Source of the DNA: Daucus carota subsp. sativus
Taxonomy: Eukaryota > Streptophyta > Magnoliopsida > Apiales > Apiaceae
Direction of reading: 5' to 3'
Length of the DNA: 64,000 nt
Assembly (NCBI RefSeq): GCF_001625215.2
Contig: NC_030384.2
Location: 31,794,527 to 31,858,526, forward strand
A program made the translations under genes and the position numbers. Each line of letters begins with the position of its first letter. Position 1 is the first letter of the stretch. The notes under the pieces were generated by a model, which saw only the letters and a list, made by a program, of their open reading frames with translations, was not told where the DNA came from and made no database searches. This document shows, piece by piece, positions 39,936 to 51,623 of this stretch.

Positions 39936-42407
39936 TTGGATATTTATGCATGTAACAATAAAATGCACCGATGGGGGGGCGTGGTTAGCATCTTCACGAT
40001 CTTTATCTTGATTGGAAATGCTGAATGTGCATTAATATCTGACGAATTAGAATGCGTTCTTGATCTTGGAGGTGGAGTCTCTTCATCCTTGTACAATGTG
40101 AGTAACGTTGATGGGAGGTGGGGTGGATTTTTGAACAAGACATCCTGTGCTAGACCATTTGCAGAGTACCTTTATGCATTGGCTTTGCACACAAGTCCAG
40201 GTGCACAGATATTCTTGAATTCGGATGAACAGAGGAAGTGCTTGACTACTCTGAATAGACCTGGCCTAGATATGTTAGGTTGTGGAATTGAGGAACTGAC
40301 AAGTGGAGGTGGGGGATGCTCAAATTTCTCTGTTGATGATGTTAAACTTAGATTAGGTGATGAGTTTGAAAGTATGAAGGGGAATTGTGAGTTTGAAGAT
40401 CAAGGCGTAAAGCAGGAGCAGTCGTCATGTGGTTCCTGCGTAAGGAGTTGGATGGACATCAAAGGGTTATATAATGACAATGATGAGCCTACGGATTCTG
40501 AATCTTATATTTGCAGGTTTGCAGTGTTAGTGTCTTTAACAAGTGCAAAGATTAAAGATGAGATATGGATTCAGAAAACATTTGGATGCCTCGAGGATCA
40601 GAGCCAGGTTACTGTTAAAACAGTCTCACCAGGTACCTATGACATCCCTTAATTTACATTCACTAACTACATTTAATATAGATATAAATATCTTGGCCCT
40701 TCCTAATTAGCTTCTTTGCTAGTTGCAGACGAAGCACCAGACACGAAAGAGAAGAGAAACACGAGCACACGTGAGTGAGACTTGATCAGCACTCTGTACT
40801 TGTTACTAATCTCTTGCATTCAAATCTTGCCATCTAATACTTGGAATACTTCAACTGTTGCAGGTAGATGGATTTTAGTTGGAAGCATTGCCGGAGTTCT
40901 TATTGCTGTCATCATCTCCATTTGGATGTTTTCACGAGGATGGTGTACACCAAATGCCACAGTAAAGGATAATGGTATTTCCAGCTGAGCTCCTCTGTAA
41001 TATCATTAGAATCTGAGTGTTTTATGATAGGTTTGCATATAACATCTCCCTGACTTCACAGCACCGAAGTTTGCACTGCAAATCGACTCCATTCATTTGG
41101 AATTTTCAATCAAAGAGGTCTACTTCGCCACTAATAATCTACACCCAACAAACTTCATTGGCGAAGGAGTCGCAGGTGTGGATCTCTGAAATGCACAGTC
41201 GGTGCAAGCATTAGTATATAATTGTTTTTGGCTAGGTTCAGTGCAGTAGTCAAGGTTAATCATTGCTCTGTACTCTTAATTGTTCATTAGGTAAAGTCTA
41301 CAAAGGCGTACTTCACAATAATCAGTCTGTTGCGATAAAACAAATCACTGATGAGGGATATATAGAGACCTTCACCAGAGAACTTAAGAGCTTATCGAAA
41401 GTCAGACACCCAAACCTTGTGGCCTTGTTGGGATATTGTAAACACAAAGATGAGTGCTTCCTCCTTTACGAACTATGTCCAAACGGGAATCTCTCAGAGT
41501 GGATATTTGGTAATGACTTTCTATGTTATGTTTGCTTGCAGTTTTTAATACCTTGACGTGATCTGGTACTGATGATTGTACTTCTGCATAATATGACAGG
41601 AAAGGATAAGCACCTGCCTTGGATTCATAGGCTCAAGATTGCGATACATTGTGCCAGAGGACTTCGGTTTCTCCATAACTATTCTAAAGGGTGCATTGTT
41701 CATCGTGATATCAAGGTCTGTGGCCACTGTATTCAGCCATGTTAATTATTAGAATGATGAACTATTATCAATTGATTATGTTTTCATAAATTGCAGCCAA
41801 CAAATATTCTCTTAGGTCCAAACTTAGAAGGCAAACTTTCAGATTTTGGATTGTCCAAGGTGATAGATCCGGGTGAAAGCTACAAGAGCTCTGAAGTGAG
41901 AGGAACATTTGGCTATGTTGATCCGGAATACCAGAGCACCAGAAGAGTTGATTCAGGGGGTGATGTCTATAGCTTTGGAGTCGTACTTCTGCAGATAATC
42001 TCAGGAAGAAGGGTTATAAATATGAACATGAACACACCAATGTCCCTACATAATACAGTAAGTTCTCCAACTCACTCCAGTAGTTTTCTTTCGGACTAGT
42101 TTCAAATATGATTACAATTGTTCTTGTTTACCAGGCAAGATCCCTCACGAGAAATGAAAGCATAAGAGGATTTGCAGATCCAAGGCTTGACGGAGACTAC
42201 TGTGAAGAAGCTTTCGACCTCACATTTAAATTAGCTTTGTCCTGCACAGCGCCTAAGAAAGAGCGACCATCTATGGAGAAAGTTACTCTAATCCTAGAGG
42301 AGGCACTGGATATTTCAATGACAGCTAGATCATCAACTCCACCTGCCACACCAGACTGGTCTTCGACTCCTCGTACCACACCTGGTTGGTCTTCAACTCC
42401 CACCTAA
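39936..42407 (+). CDS. Receptor-like protein kinase with SPARK-like extracellular domain
   Basis: Eight exons (39936-40632, 40729-40770, 40864-40974, 41062-41175, 41291-41509, 41600-41715, 41797-42057, 42135-42407) encode 610 residues. The second Met (39963, MHRWGG) begins a clean signal peptide (VVSIFTIFILIGNAECA) and is the better start. The ectodomain has many cysteines (about residues 40-225), resembling the SPARK domain of plant receptor kinases. The membrane span is WILVGSIAGVLIAVIISIWMF. The kinase domain is complete: GEGVAGKVYKG, VAIK, IVHRDIKPTNILL, SDFGLSKV, GTFGYVDPEY. It should be an active Ser/Thr kinase at the plasma membrane. The tail ends with near-repeats TPDWSSTPRTTPGWSSTPT. 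The ligand is unknown. Confidence 0.9.
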
Positions 42408-42693
42408 AGAATCTCGAGCAGATGTATTTAATCATTTGCCAGATTAAACCACTTAAACTTAACCATTCATTATTTTTCTTCCAATGTTAGTCACAATTCG
42501 AAATCTTTATTTGTTATAAATTTTTGTAGCTTGCAGCCACTCGATAACACTATGAATAAACATATCAAATTAAATAAATTGCAGTACGTATATTTGTATA
42601 AAATCAGGTTGAACACAATGCTAATAAAAGAGAAATTAGAGTACAATATTACAACGGAAAAAAAAACGAATAAATATATTGCTAGATCAGTAA

Positions 42694-42966
42694 TCATGGT
42701 TGGGTTTTGAGCGGCATGCTGCCATCAACATAGGAGTGTCCGACACCAGGACTCGGGCCAGAATGCTTAATGTTACCCCACAATGCAATTATCTTTTCTT
42801 CGTACTTGTTACAATTGTCATCGACATTCTGTTTACCATAACGTATGCTGCCATCGAGAGGCAGAGATCGGGCTTGCATGCAACTGCATAGCAAGGCGAA
42901 GCTCAAGAACGCAACTATAATAACAGTGATCAGGAAATCCTGCTTTCTCTGTTTACAGCTTGCCAT
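42694..42966 (-). CDS. Secreted PIP-like signalling peptide precursor
   Basis: The single exon encodes 90 residues, starting MASCKQRK. A hydrophobic signal peptide (DFLITVIIVAFLSFALLCSC) is followed by a variable region. Near the C-terminus is SGPSPGVGH, which fits the SGPS-x-G-x-GH core of the PAMP-induced peptide (PIP/PIPL) family. The SPGVGH part also occurs in CEP peptides, so these two families are the candidates. In Arabidopsis PIP1 acts through the receptor RLK7. A longer frame opens at 43080, but a TATA box at 43065-43072 lies inside that extension, so the start at 42966 is chosen. Thirteen residues follow the core, unlike many family members that end at GH. It is tail-to-tail with the receptor kinase. 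Confidence 0.8.
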   Translation of the reverse strand: MASCKQRKQDFLITVIIVAFLSFALLCSCMQARSLPLDGSIRYGKQNVDDNCNKYEEKIIALWGNIKHSGPSPGVGHSYVDGSMPLKTQP

Positions 42967-43064
42967 ATCGCAAAAAGGATCAACAAGTTCACGGTGGAAT
43001 GAAGAGAAGTGAGAAGGGATATTATGTGTTTTAATAAGAGTGTGATGAACATGTGAAGCTGGTG

Positions 43065-43072
43065 TATTTATA
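43065..43072 (-). promoter_or_regulatory. TATA box of the PIP-like peptide gene
   Basis: Read on the minus strand it is TATAAATA, 98 bp upstream of the ATG at 42966. A start site near 43035 would give a leader of about 70 bases and excludes the upstream in-frame ATG at 43080. Confidence 0.65.
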
Positions 43073-44053
43073 CTAGGCAATTAGGCATGCAAGGTTAGAG
43101 TTGATGAAGCTTGTTGAGTTAGCGTAATTTGACTAGCTAGTGTAGCTTGGTTGATTTGAATTTGCAGTCAAGATACTGTAAAGTCTTGATACGTAACTAG
43201 GATTCAGCTGCGTTTGTATATGTCTGCAAGTCGGGAAATTGCATAACGTTGATAAATAAACATATTGGAGTGGTTGAAATATATGCCAATTTTGAATATT
43301 GGGTGCGTAGAACTAATTTATGCTTCATAAACAAAGGAACCTAACATTATTTCAAACTTGTGAATCACCCTCGTGCTTCATTCACAGTTTTTTCCTTATA
43401 TTGGACCATATCTACTAGCAAGTGATACTTCACATTTGAGCATACTGAGAATTTTCAATCACCTAGGCAGTTGGCACACGGAATGTGAGATGTCACTGTT
43501 TACTCCCTGCATTCTGGGCTACGTACCTCTGCATATTTTCCCAAATTTCTTTAGCAAATGATATGACGGACAAGTGAAAAAAAATTGTAACCAGGTGATT
43601 GGGGTATATACAAGAATCTCATTATAATTGGAGTGAACGTAACCCATCAAATTTCGACACATTATTTAGAAAAAAAAATTGAAATAATTTCTTCAGGATC
43701 TCATTATTATTGAAATGAAAGTAACCAATTAGATTTAGACACATCATTTAGAAAAAAAAATTGAAATAATATTCTCGGCATTTTGGTTCTGCTAATTATC
43801 TTTGAGAGCCAAATCTCAAAAATAGACTTCTAATTTTCACTTTAATTTAATATAAATTTAAATAATTTTTAAAGAAAAGTCAACAATCAAATCATGTTAT
43901 AGATAAAAAATATATTGATAAAACTCTCGCTTAAAAGATATGTCTTTATTGTTTTAAAAAAAAGATGTCTTTATTGCATATTGTTTTACACTTTTTACTT
44001 TTTATGTTTTTTTGACTAGCCTTTCTTTTATTAAGTTAATATATATATATATA

Positions 44054-44945
<892 letters not shown>

Positions 44946-45231
44946 AGTCCCTCCCTGGAATGTTGGCATATATATATTCCATACAAGGAGTCCCTGCCTG
45001 GAATGTTGACACATATATATTTATATAGGAAGGGGAATGAATAGAAGTAAGAAACGAAAGCTGCTAGTAACGGATGCATATAGAGAAGAAATAGTTTCAA
45101 TATCTATACTGTTAATCTACCATTAAAAAATATAGAGAAAGTCGATGTCTTGCAATATTGCAAGTTCCCTTGTCTTGTTTTTATAACAAGTTTTTCTTTC
45201 TGAAATTTGTGGTAGTTTTGTTAAGGCGAAT

Positions 45232-46386
45232 ATGACGACTAATCTGGAAGATATGTATGCCAATATGATCTTGGAAGATGAGGATGAGGATGGAGTAATC
45301 ATGACAAATGAGGAACTTCCGGTCAAGGAACAATCTTTTGTATTGGTGGGTCGATTTTTAACAGAAAAGAACATCAATTTTAATGCAATGCAGAACGTGA
45401 TGGCATCATTATGGAGACCAAAAGAAGGTATGGAAATTCATGACTTGGGAGACCATCGATTCTCATTTGTGTTTTTTCATAAACTGGATTTGCAGAAGGT
45501 TGTTGAAGGCGGCCCGTGGACGTTCGAACAAAGTTTGTTGCTATATCATGTACTAGGGGAGGATGAGAACCCACATACGGTGCCTCTAAACAAAATGGAT
45601 ATATGGATGCAAGTATATGACGTGCCAAAAGGGCTGATTTCTGAGAAGCTACTGCAGAATATCGGAGATTTTGTGGGTACTTTCGTCAAATCTGATCCGA
45701 CTAATATTAATGGGGTATGGAAAATGTTTATGCGTATTCGCATCACGATGAATGTAGAAAAACCCATCAAGAGAAGGATGAAGATTAAACGAGAGGGGGG
45801 AGAATGGAACTGGGTGAATTTTAAATATGAACGGCTGAGTTTATTTTGTTTCGTGTGTGGAGTCTTGGGACATTCAGAACGAGACTGTGCAGTTGTATAT
45901 GCAAACCCAGATAAGATGATAGAGAAGGCTTATGGTACTTGGCTCAGAGCTCCGATGAAGGGTGGCAAACAACAGAATTTAGGAGCTAAATGGCTGAGAA
46001 ACACGGGGGGGACGAGCAACATGGATGATCGGAAAACAGATTCAACAACCGTGCAAGCACGGAACAGGGTGGTGGCGAATTTCATGGAGATAGACGGAAA
46101 AGTTGGCGAAAATTTAGGCGATAGTGGGGGGATTTGCTTGGCTAACAGAACGGTGGATGTGGGAGAGAATATTCCGATAAATCAGGGGCATGATAGTAGG
46201 GATATCGGGAGGGAAAAGGAATTTGAAAATGATATGACAATATTGGATAGTAAAAGAAAACGAGTGGATAAGGGAACAAGTAAAGTAGTAGATGGGCTGG
46301 ATAACATAACTGACTCAACAGCTTTGGTTGGGCCAAAAAACGGGAAAGAGGCGGGTCCTGGGGTCCAGGCCCGCCTTCAACAATGA
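45232..46386 (+). CDS. LINE ORF1, zinc-knuckle RNA-binding protein
   Basis: The protein has 384 residues. The N-terminal half resembles the DUF4283 domain of plant L1 ORF1 proteins (VGRFLTEKNINFNAMQNVM, then WRPKEGMEIHDLG, VVEGGPWTFEQSLLLYHV). A CCHC knuckle follows, CFVCGVLGHSERDC, at about residues 206-219. The C-terminal third is polar and low in complexity. By family knowledge it packages the LINE RNA with ORF2 protein. No frameshift or stop is seen. ORF1 ends in the ATGA overlap with ORF2, suggesting reinitiation. Confidence 0.93.
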   Translation: MTTNLEDMYANMILEDEDEDGVIMTNEELPVKEQSFVLVGRFLTEKNINFNAMQNVMASLWRPKEGMEIHDLGDHRFSFVFFHKLDLQKVVEGGPWTFEQSLLLYHVLGEDENPHTVPLNKMDIWMQVYDVPKGLISEKLLQNIGDFVGTFVKSDPTNINGVWKMFMRIRITMNVEKPIKRRMKIKREGGEWNWVNFKYERLSLFCFVCGVLGHSERDCAVVYANPDKMIEKAYGTWLRAPMKGGKQQNLGAKWLRNTGGTSNMDDRKTDSTTVQARNRVVANFMEIDGKVGENLGDSGGICLANRTVDVGENIPINQGHDSRDIGREKEFENDMTILDSKRKRVDKGTSKVVDGLDNITDSTALVGPKNGKEAGPGVQARLQQ

Positions 46387-49300
46387 GTCTTCTAGCTTGG
46401 AATTGCCGTGGGCTGGGTAAACCACGGGCAGTTCAATTTTTAAAAGAAATTACCCAACAGCTTAAACCTAGTATTATTTTCTTGTCTGAAACATTATCAA
46501 AAATAAAAAAAATTGAAGAAGTTTGTAAAGCTTTGCACTTTGCTGGATGGTGGGGAATAGAAGCTCAGGGACATAGTGGTGGCTTGGCCTTGTTATGGAA
46601 AAACGAAGGGGGTTGTACGATCTTGGATGGGAGCAAACACTATATCGACTTTGAGGTGGAAAACAATCAGGTTGGAAGATGGAGATATACGGGCTTTTAC
46701 GGATGCCCTGAAAGGGAGAGAAGGCGAGAGTCTTGGGATATTATTCGAAATCTAGCGGGTCGGTCAACACTTCCGTGGTGCATTATAGGAGACTTTAACG
46801 ATATGTTGTTTGCAGATGAGAAAAAAGGGGGTCGTGTTCAACCAAGAAGCTTATTAGTGGGATTTGGAGAGACGATTGCTTCATGTGGCTTGACTGATTT
46901 GGGATTTAAAGGGGAAAAGTTCACTTGGGAGAAATCTCGCGGAAACCATGGGTGGGTTCAGGAGAGATTAGACCGTGGGTTGGCAAATAACTCATGGAGA
47001 AGTATGTTTCCTATGGCGGAGGTTCAGGTATTGGAAGTGGCTACATCTGATCACCTACCATTGTTTTTAAATTTGCAGAGACAGGTCTTTGAAGTTAAAG
47101 AAAGGAGATTTCGCTTTGAAAATAGTTGGGTTAAAGAAAAAGACTGCAGAGAAATTGTGAAACAGAGTTGGCAGGGGAACGATAGTCAGGACCTAATGAC
47201 GAAGATTACCATGTGCTGTAATAGATTACAAGAGTGGGGGGGAGGTGTGAGTAGAAAGTATAAACAGGAGATTAGTAAATGTCGAGAAAGACTGCGCAGG
47301 TTGAGATCAAGGAGAGATGGGCCGGGGATTCGAATGTATAATGATGTTAGATGGGAATACATGCAATTGCTGGAAAAACAAGAAACGTATTGGAAACAAC
47401 GAGCCAAACAGTTCTGGCTACAAGGTGGGGATAGGAACACAAGTTTCTTCCACAATTATGCCTCTGGGAGGAAGAAAATAAATACATTGCAGCGGATTAA
47501 AAACGATGAAGGAGAGTGGAAGGAAACTACCGAGGAGATTCAAGAGGTCATCGAGAATTATTTCTCGAAGTTGTTTACAGCACAGACGACAGATGGAAAG
47601 TTGAGCGATAGGGAGAGAGTCAGTAGGGTGACTGCAAGTGACAATGAAGCTTTGTTGGCGGAAATTACACCTGAGGAAGTTAAAGAAGCTGCTTTTTCTA
47701 TGCACCCGGATAAGGCACCAGGGCCAGATGGCCTAAACCCAGGTTTTTTTCAAGTTTACTGGAATATAGTAGGAAAGGATGTGGTTTTATTTTGTAAAAA
47801 ATTCCTGCAATCAGGTGAACTGCCAAATGAGGTGAACCATGCTGTAGTCCGATTGATCCCTAAGACAAAAGAGCCACAAAATATGACTGAGTTGCGTCCG
47901 ATTTCTTTATGTAACGTGCTAGTCAGAATACTGTCTAAGGTAATGGTCAATAGACTAAAACCATGCCTAGGTTCTGTGATATCTGAAGTGCAGAGCGCTT
48001 TTTTGGAAGGGCGATTATTAACGGATAACGCAATGATTGCATTTGAAGTAAACCACTACATGAAGAGACGGACACAAGGAAACAGGGGTTTGGCAGGATT
48101 AAAAATAGACATTTCGAAAGCTTATGATAGATTGGAGTGGGGGTTTATCAAAAATATGATGATGAGGTTTGGGTTTCATGAGATATGGATTGATAGGATT
48201 ATGAAATTTATATCGACAGTGTCATATGGATTTCTACACAATGGAGCAGAGATTGGACGAGTAATTCCAACACGGGGGGTACGTCAAGGAGACCCAATTT
48301 CTCCGTATATATACATCATGTGTGCAGAAGGTTTAAGTGCAATGCTGCGAAGAAATGTCGATGATGGGCTCATACATGGGTGTACAGTGGCTAAGAACGC
48401 ACCAAATATCTCGCACTTATTTTTTGCAGATGACTGTTACCTGTTCTTCAAAGCTACAGAGGTGGAAGCTGACAATATGAAACGGATTCTAAACAGGTAT
48501 GAGCTGATCTCAGGGCAGCGTATTAATTTTGGGAAGTCTACAGTGGTTTTCTCCCCTAACACAAGGGTGGAGGATAGAGTAAAGGTCTGTGATAAGTTGG
48601 GAGTGATTGAAATAGATAAACCAGGGAATTATCTGGGAATGCCTATGAGTATTAGTAGAAATAGAGTTGCAACCTTCTCTTTTTTACTTGATCGGGTAGA
48701 CCAAAAATTGCAGACATGGGGGAATAAAACACTGTCTAAAGCTGGAAAAGTACTTTTACTGAAAACGTCAGCTCAAACAGTTCCAAATTTCTGGATGAGT
48801 TTGATGTTAATCCCGTTAGAAATTTGTGATGGAATTGAGAAGAAATTCAATGCCTTTTGGTGGGGGAAGAACAGTTCGGGTGGAGGAATAAGATGGCTTT
48901 CATGGGATAGATTATGTGAAGTAAAGGAGGCTGGGGGTCTTGGATTTAAAAAGCTACGAGAGTTCAATGTTGCAATGCTGGCAAAGCAGGCATGGCGCTT
49001 GATAAACAACTGCAACCCCGTAGTTACATCTTTGATGAAAGCCAGATATTATCCACAATCGGATTTCCTAAATGCTAAACTTGGAAACAACCCCAGCTAC
49101 ATTTGGCGTAGTATTCTTGAAGCCCAGAATGTGGTACGAATGGGAGCGAGGAAGAAAATAGGAGATGGAAACAGCACGTTAGTGTGGCAGGAACCATGGT
49201 TGCCCTGCGTTGACAATGGTTTCATGACAACTGAAAGGTACGCCCAGTTAGAACAAATTACAGTAGCTAATTTGATGGATGAGAATCAGGAGGGGTGGGA

Positions 49301-50447
49301 TGAAGATATTTTGGATGATTTATGCAATGAAAGGGATAAGAAATTGATAAAACAACTCCATGTCCCCATGCGTAAACGAAATGACTCATGGTATTGGTTA
49401 TTGGATGACACGGGAAGATTTACGGTAAGGAGCTGCTATCGTAAAATCAAAGGGGAGAGTGATTGTCCTGATAGAAGTTTTTGGAGTAAAGTTTGGGGAC
49501 TCAAACTTCCAGGAAAGGTGATAAATTTCATATGGAGAATGTGCAGAGAAGTGCTCCCGACAGCTGCAAATCTAATTACCAAGCATGTTAATATTGTTGA
49601 TAGATGTGCTTGGTGTCAAAATTATGTCGAGGACACTGCCCATGTTATGTTTCTTTGTGAGTTTGCAAGAGAGGTCTGGGCTGCTGTAGGTATGCTGAGC
49701 CTGATTGCAGAGGATCCTGGAGATACGGTGCTGCAGGTTACTAAAAGAATTTTTACCAAGGGTAACAATGAACAGAGGGCTATGTATGGTATGATTTGTT
49801 GGGCCTTATGGTACAGGCGAAACAAATGGGTATGGGAGAGAGTGACAGTGTCATCTTTCGGGGTGAAATCTATGGCATTAAACATGAAGACTGATTGGAG
49901 CAAGGCTAGGGAGGTGGAGGAGCATCATGAAGGCCAACAACAAATGAGGGTGCATACATGGTGTAAACCACCAGAACAATGGATAAAAATAAACACGGAT
50001 GCAGCGTGTCATGTGAATGGAGAGATGACTGGCCTAGGATGTGTGGCAAGAGATGAGTCTGGTCAATTTGTTCGAGCAAGGAGTAGGAAGGTACAGGTTG
50101 GACATCAACCACGAATTGCTGAGGCTTTGAGCATGCGAGAAGCACTCTCCTGGACAAAGGAATGGAGATCGAGCAGATGTGTTTTTGAAACAGATGCTAA
50201 GACACTGGTGGACGCAATTAACAAAGTAAAGGAGAGCCAAGGGGAGTCGACGTTCGATACAATTGTTGATGATTGCAGGGAGTTAATTAAACACTTTGAG
50301 GAAGTGTTAATTGTTTTTGTTCCTAGATCAGCGAATAGTGTTGCCCATTTGTTAGCAAAGGGTGCATATTCTATGTCTGGTTTACAGGAGTGGGTTCATA
50401 CGGCTCCTGATTTTCTCATTTGTAACCTTGATTTAGACATGGTTTGA
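46383..50447 (+). CDS. LINE ORF2: endonuclease, reverse transcriptase, RNase H
   Basis: The protein has 1354 uninterrupted residues. The N-terminal APE-like endonuclease shows WNCRGLG, SETLSK, GDFND and TSDHLPL. The reverse transcriptase has DKAPGPDGLNP, LRPISLCNV, GLKIDISKAYDRLEW, GVRQGDPISPY and the catalytic FADD (codons near 48423). A zinc-binding zf-RVT region follows (WRMCREVLPT, CAWCQNYVEDTAHVMFLC). The C-terminal plant-type RNase H carries NTDAACH, AEALSMREAL, FETDAKTL and RSANSVAHLLAK. All active-site residues I can identify are present. The product nicks the target and copies the RNA at the nick. Confidence 0.96.
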   Translation: MSLLAWNCRGLGKPRAVQFLKEITQQLKPSIIFLSETLSKIKKIEEVCKALHFAGWWGIEAQGHSGGLALLWKNEGGCTILDGSKHYIDFEVENNQVGRWRYTGFYGCPERERRRESWDIIRNLAGRSTLPWCIIGDFNDMLFADEKKGGRVQPRSLLVGFGETIASCGLTDLGFKGEKFTWEKSRGNHGWVQERLDRGLANNSWRSMFPMAEVQVLEVATSDHLPLFLNLQRQVFEVKERRFRFENSWVKEKDCREIVKQSWQGNDSQDLMTKITMCCNRLQEWGGGVSRKYKQEISKCRERLRRLRSRRDGPGIRMYNDVRWEYMQLLEKQETYWKQRAKQFWLQGGDRNTSFFHNYASGRKKINTLQRIKNDEGEWKETTEEIQEVIENYFSKLFTAQTTDGKLSDRERVSRVTASDNEALLAEITPEEVKEAAFSMHPDKAPGPDGLNPGFFQVYWNIVGKDVVLFCKKFLQSGELPNEVNHAVVRLIPKTKEPQNMTELRPISLCNVLVRILSKVMVNRLKPCLGSVISEVQSAFLEGRLLTDNAMIAFEVNHYMKRRTQGNRGLAGLKIDISKAYDRLEWGFIKNMMMRFGFHEIWIDRIMKFISTVSYGFLHNGAEIGRVIPTRGVRQGDPISPYIYIMCAEGLSAMLRRNVDDGLIHGCTVAKNAPNISHLFFADDCYLFFKATEVEADNMKRILNRYELISGQRINFGKSTVVFSPNTRVEDRVKVCDKLGVIEIDKPGNYLGMPMSISRNRVATFSFLLDRVDQKLQTWGNKTLSKAGKVLLLKTSAQTVPNFWMSLMLIPLEICDGIEKKFNAFWWGKNSSGGGIRWLSWDRLCEVKEAGGLGFKKLREFNVAMLAKQAWRLINNCNPVVTSLMKARYYPQSDFLNAKLGNNPSYIWRSILEAQNVVRMGARKKIGDGNSTLVWQEPWLPCVDNGFMTTERYAQLEQITVANLMDENQEGWDEDILDDLCNERDKKLIKQLHVPMRKRNDSWYWLLDDTGRFTVRSCYRKIKGESDCPDRSFWSKVWGLKLPGKVINFIWRMCREVLPTAANLITKHVNIVDRCAWCQNYVEDTAHVMFLCEFAREVWAAVGMLSLIAEDPGDTVLQVTKRIFTKGNNEQRAMYGMICWALWYRRNKWVWERVTVSSFGVKSMALNMKTDWSKAREVEEHHEGQQQMRVHTWCKPPEQWIKINTDAACHVNGEMTGLGCVARDESGQFVRARSRKVQVGHQPRIAEALSMREALSWTKEWRSSRCVFETDAKTLVDAINKVKESQGESTFDTIVDDCRELIKHFEEVLIVFVPRSANSVAHLLAKGAYSMSGLQEWVHTAPDFLICNLDLDMV

Positions 50448-51170
50448 TTAATGCAAGTACGTTGATTTCAAAAAAAAAATATATTTATATAGGGTTGGAT
50501 TCCATCGATAATAGTTCTATACGATAGAACAAGAATACGATGATCTGATTTATTTTTAATTCTATGATCAACATTTCTTTTGATATAAATATGTATTTGT
50601 ACTGATCATATAAATAAGGGTAGCATATCCAATTTTAAAATATAATTTTATTCTACATTTAATTACATTCATTTATTATTGGAGAATCCTTTTATATTCA
50701 CAAATTGTGTAGTACTGTGCCTTTACATATTAATTTTACTAATTTTATGCATCAATTAGTAAAATCTTATTTAATGTATCATTAAATTATTTTAAATCAA
50801 ATTTTACTTTATTCGAAAACAACAAATAAAAAATTTATATATTATATATGATCCAACTAACGAAACACCTAATAATTATGAATAAAAAATTTAAGAAAAT
50901 CTTAATAAAATATTTTACAAAGTCTTCTAAGTTGCAGGACCCTATGTTTTACAATATGTTCAATATATACTACAATTTATATAATTAATTATTTATGCAG
51001 ATTAATTATGTTGTAAAACATAATTTTTAGCTTATTGGATGTTTAAAAAATATTTTATCCAAGAATGTGAGTACTCCAAGACTAATGACTCCAAGGAGCT
51101 TAACGCAACACTAGAATGTTGCCTCTGATACCTCTAATAAATAAACTTCTAGGTGAGTGGTATGATTTCT

Positions 51171-51623
51171 TTTCTTTTTTTATAAAAAGGAATGAATTCA
51201 TTAATCAAAAGTCATATGCCATCTACAAATATAATCGAAATTGGACTGACGCTGAATTATATCGCTGTGATTTGAAGATGATTTGAACATATGTACTCCT
51301 TTTCATCTAGTGTTTTGAACAATCGACCATAGATGCGATTCCATAATAACCTTCAAACCTGAATCAAACCCATGAAAATTATGCTGATCCATAACCTCGG
51401 TCATGGAGAACATCAAAACACACCAAAACAAAAACCAACTCTCATAGAGACTAACAAAACCCAAATAAATTGGGAACTTATTGAAAGGAAAACAAGATGT
51501 CAAACAAGAAACAGAAAAGGGAAATCGGGGCTTTCCACCGGTGAAAACCGATGGAAGCCCCCTAAAAAATGTTTAATGGAGGCTAGCGTTTGTGAGGGAG
51601 AGAGAGTTTGAGAGGGAGAGAAC
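51171..51623 (-). mobile_element. Short L1-like retroposon on the minus strand
   Basis: The 453-bp insert is flanked by the 11-bp duplication gtatgatttct (51160-51170 and 51624-51634). Read on the minus strand it starts with a pyrimidine-rich leader (ctctccctctcaaactctct) and ends with ttgattaatgaattcattcc followed by an A-rich tail, a 3' end style of plant LINEs. It contains no reverse transcriptase. Confidence 0.65.

Larger units (their letters stand above)
45030..50478 (+). mobile_element. Complete L1-type LINE retrotransposon
   Basis: The 5449-bp element is flanked by a perfect 15-bp target-site duplication (atatatttatatagg at 45015-45029 and 50479-50493) and ends in nine A residues. It has a 202-bp leader, two long intact ORFs overlapping by four bases (ATGA) and a short 3' UTR. 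The intact frames and identical flanks indicate recent insertion and possible activity. The landing site is ta-rich DNA beside foldback elements. Confidence 0.95.

Noticed and set aside
42967-43080. N-terminal 38-codon extension of the PIP-like precursor
   Set aside because: The TATA box lies inside it, and it would bury the signal peptide.
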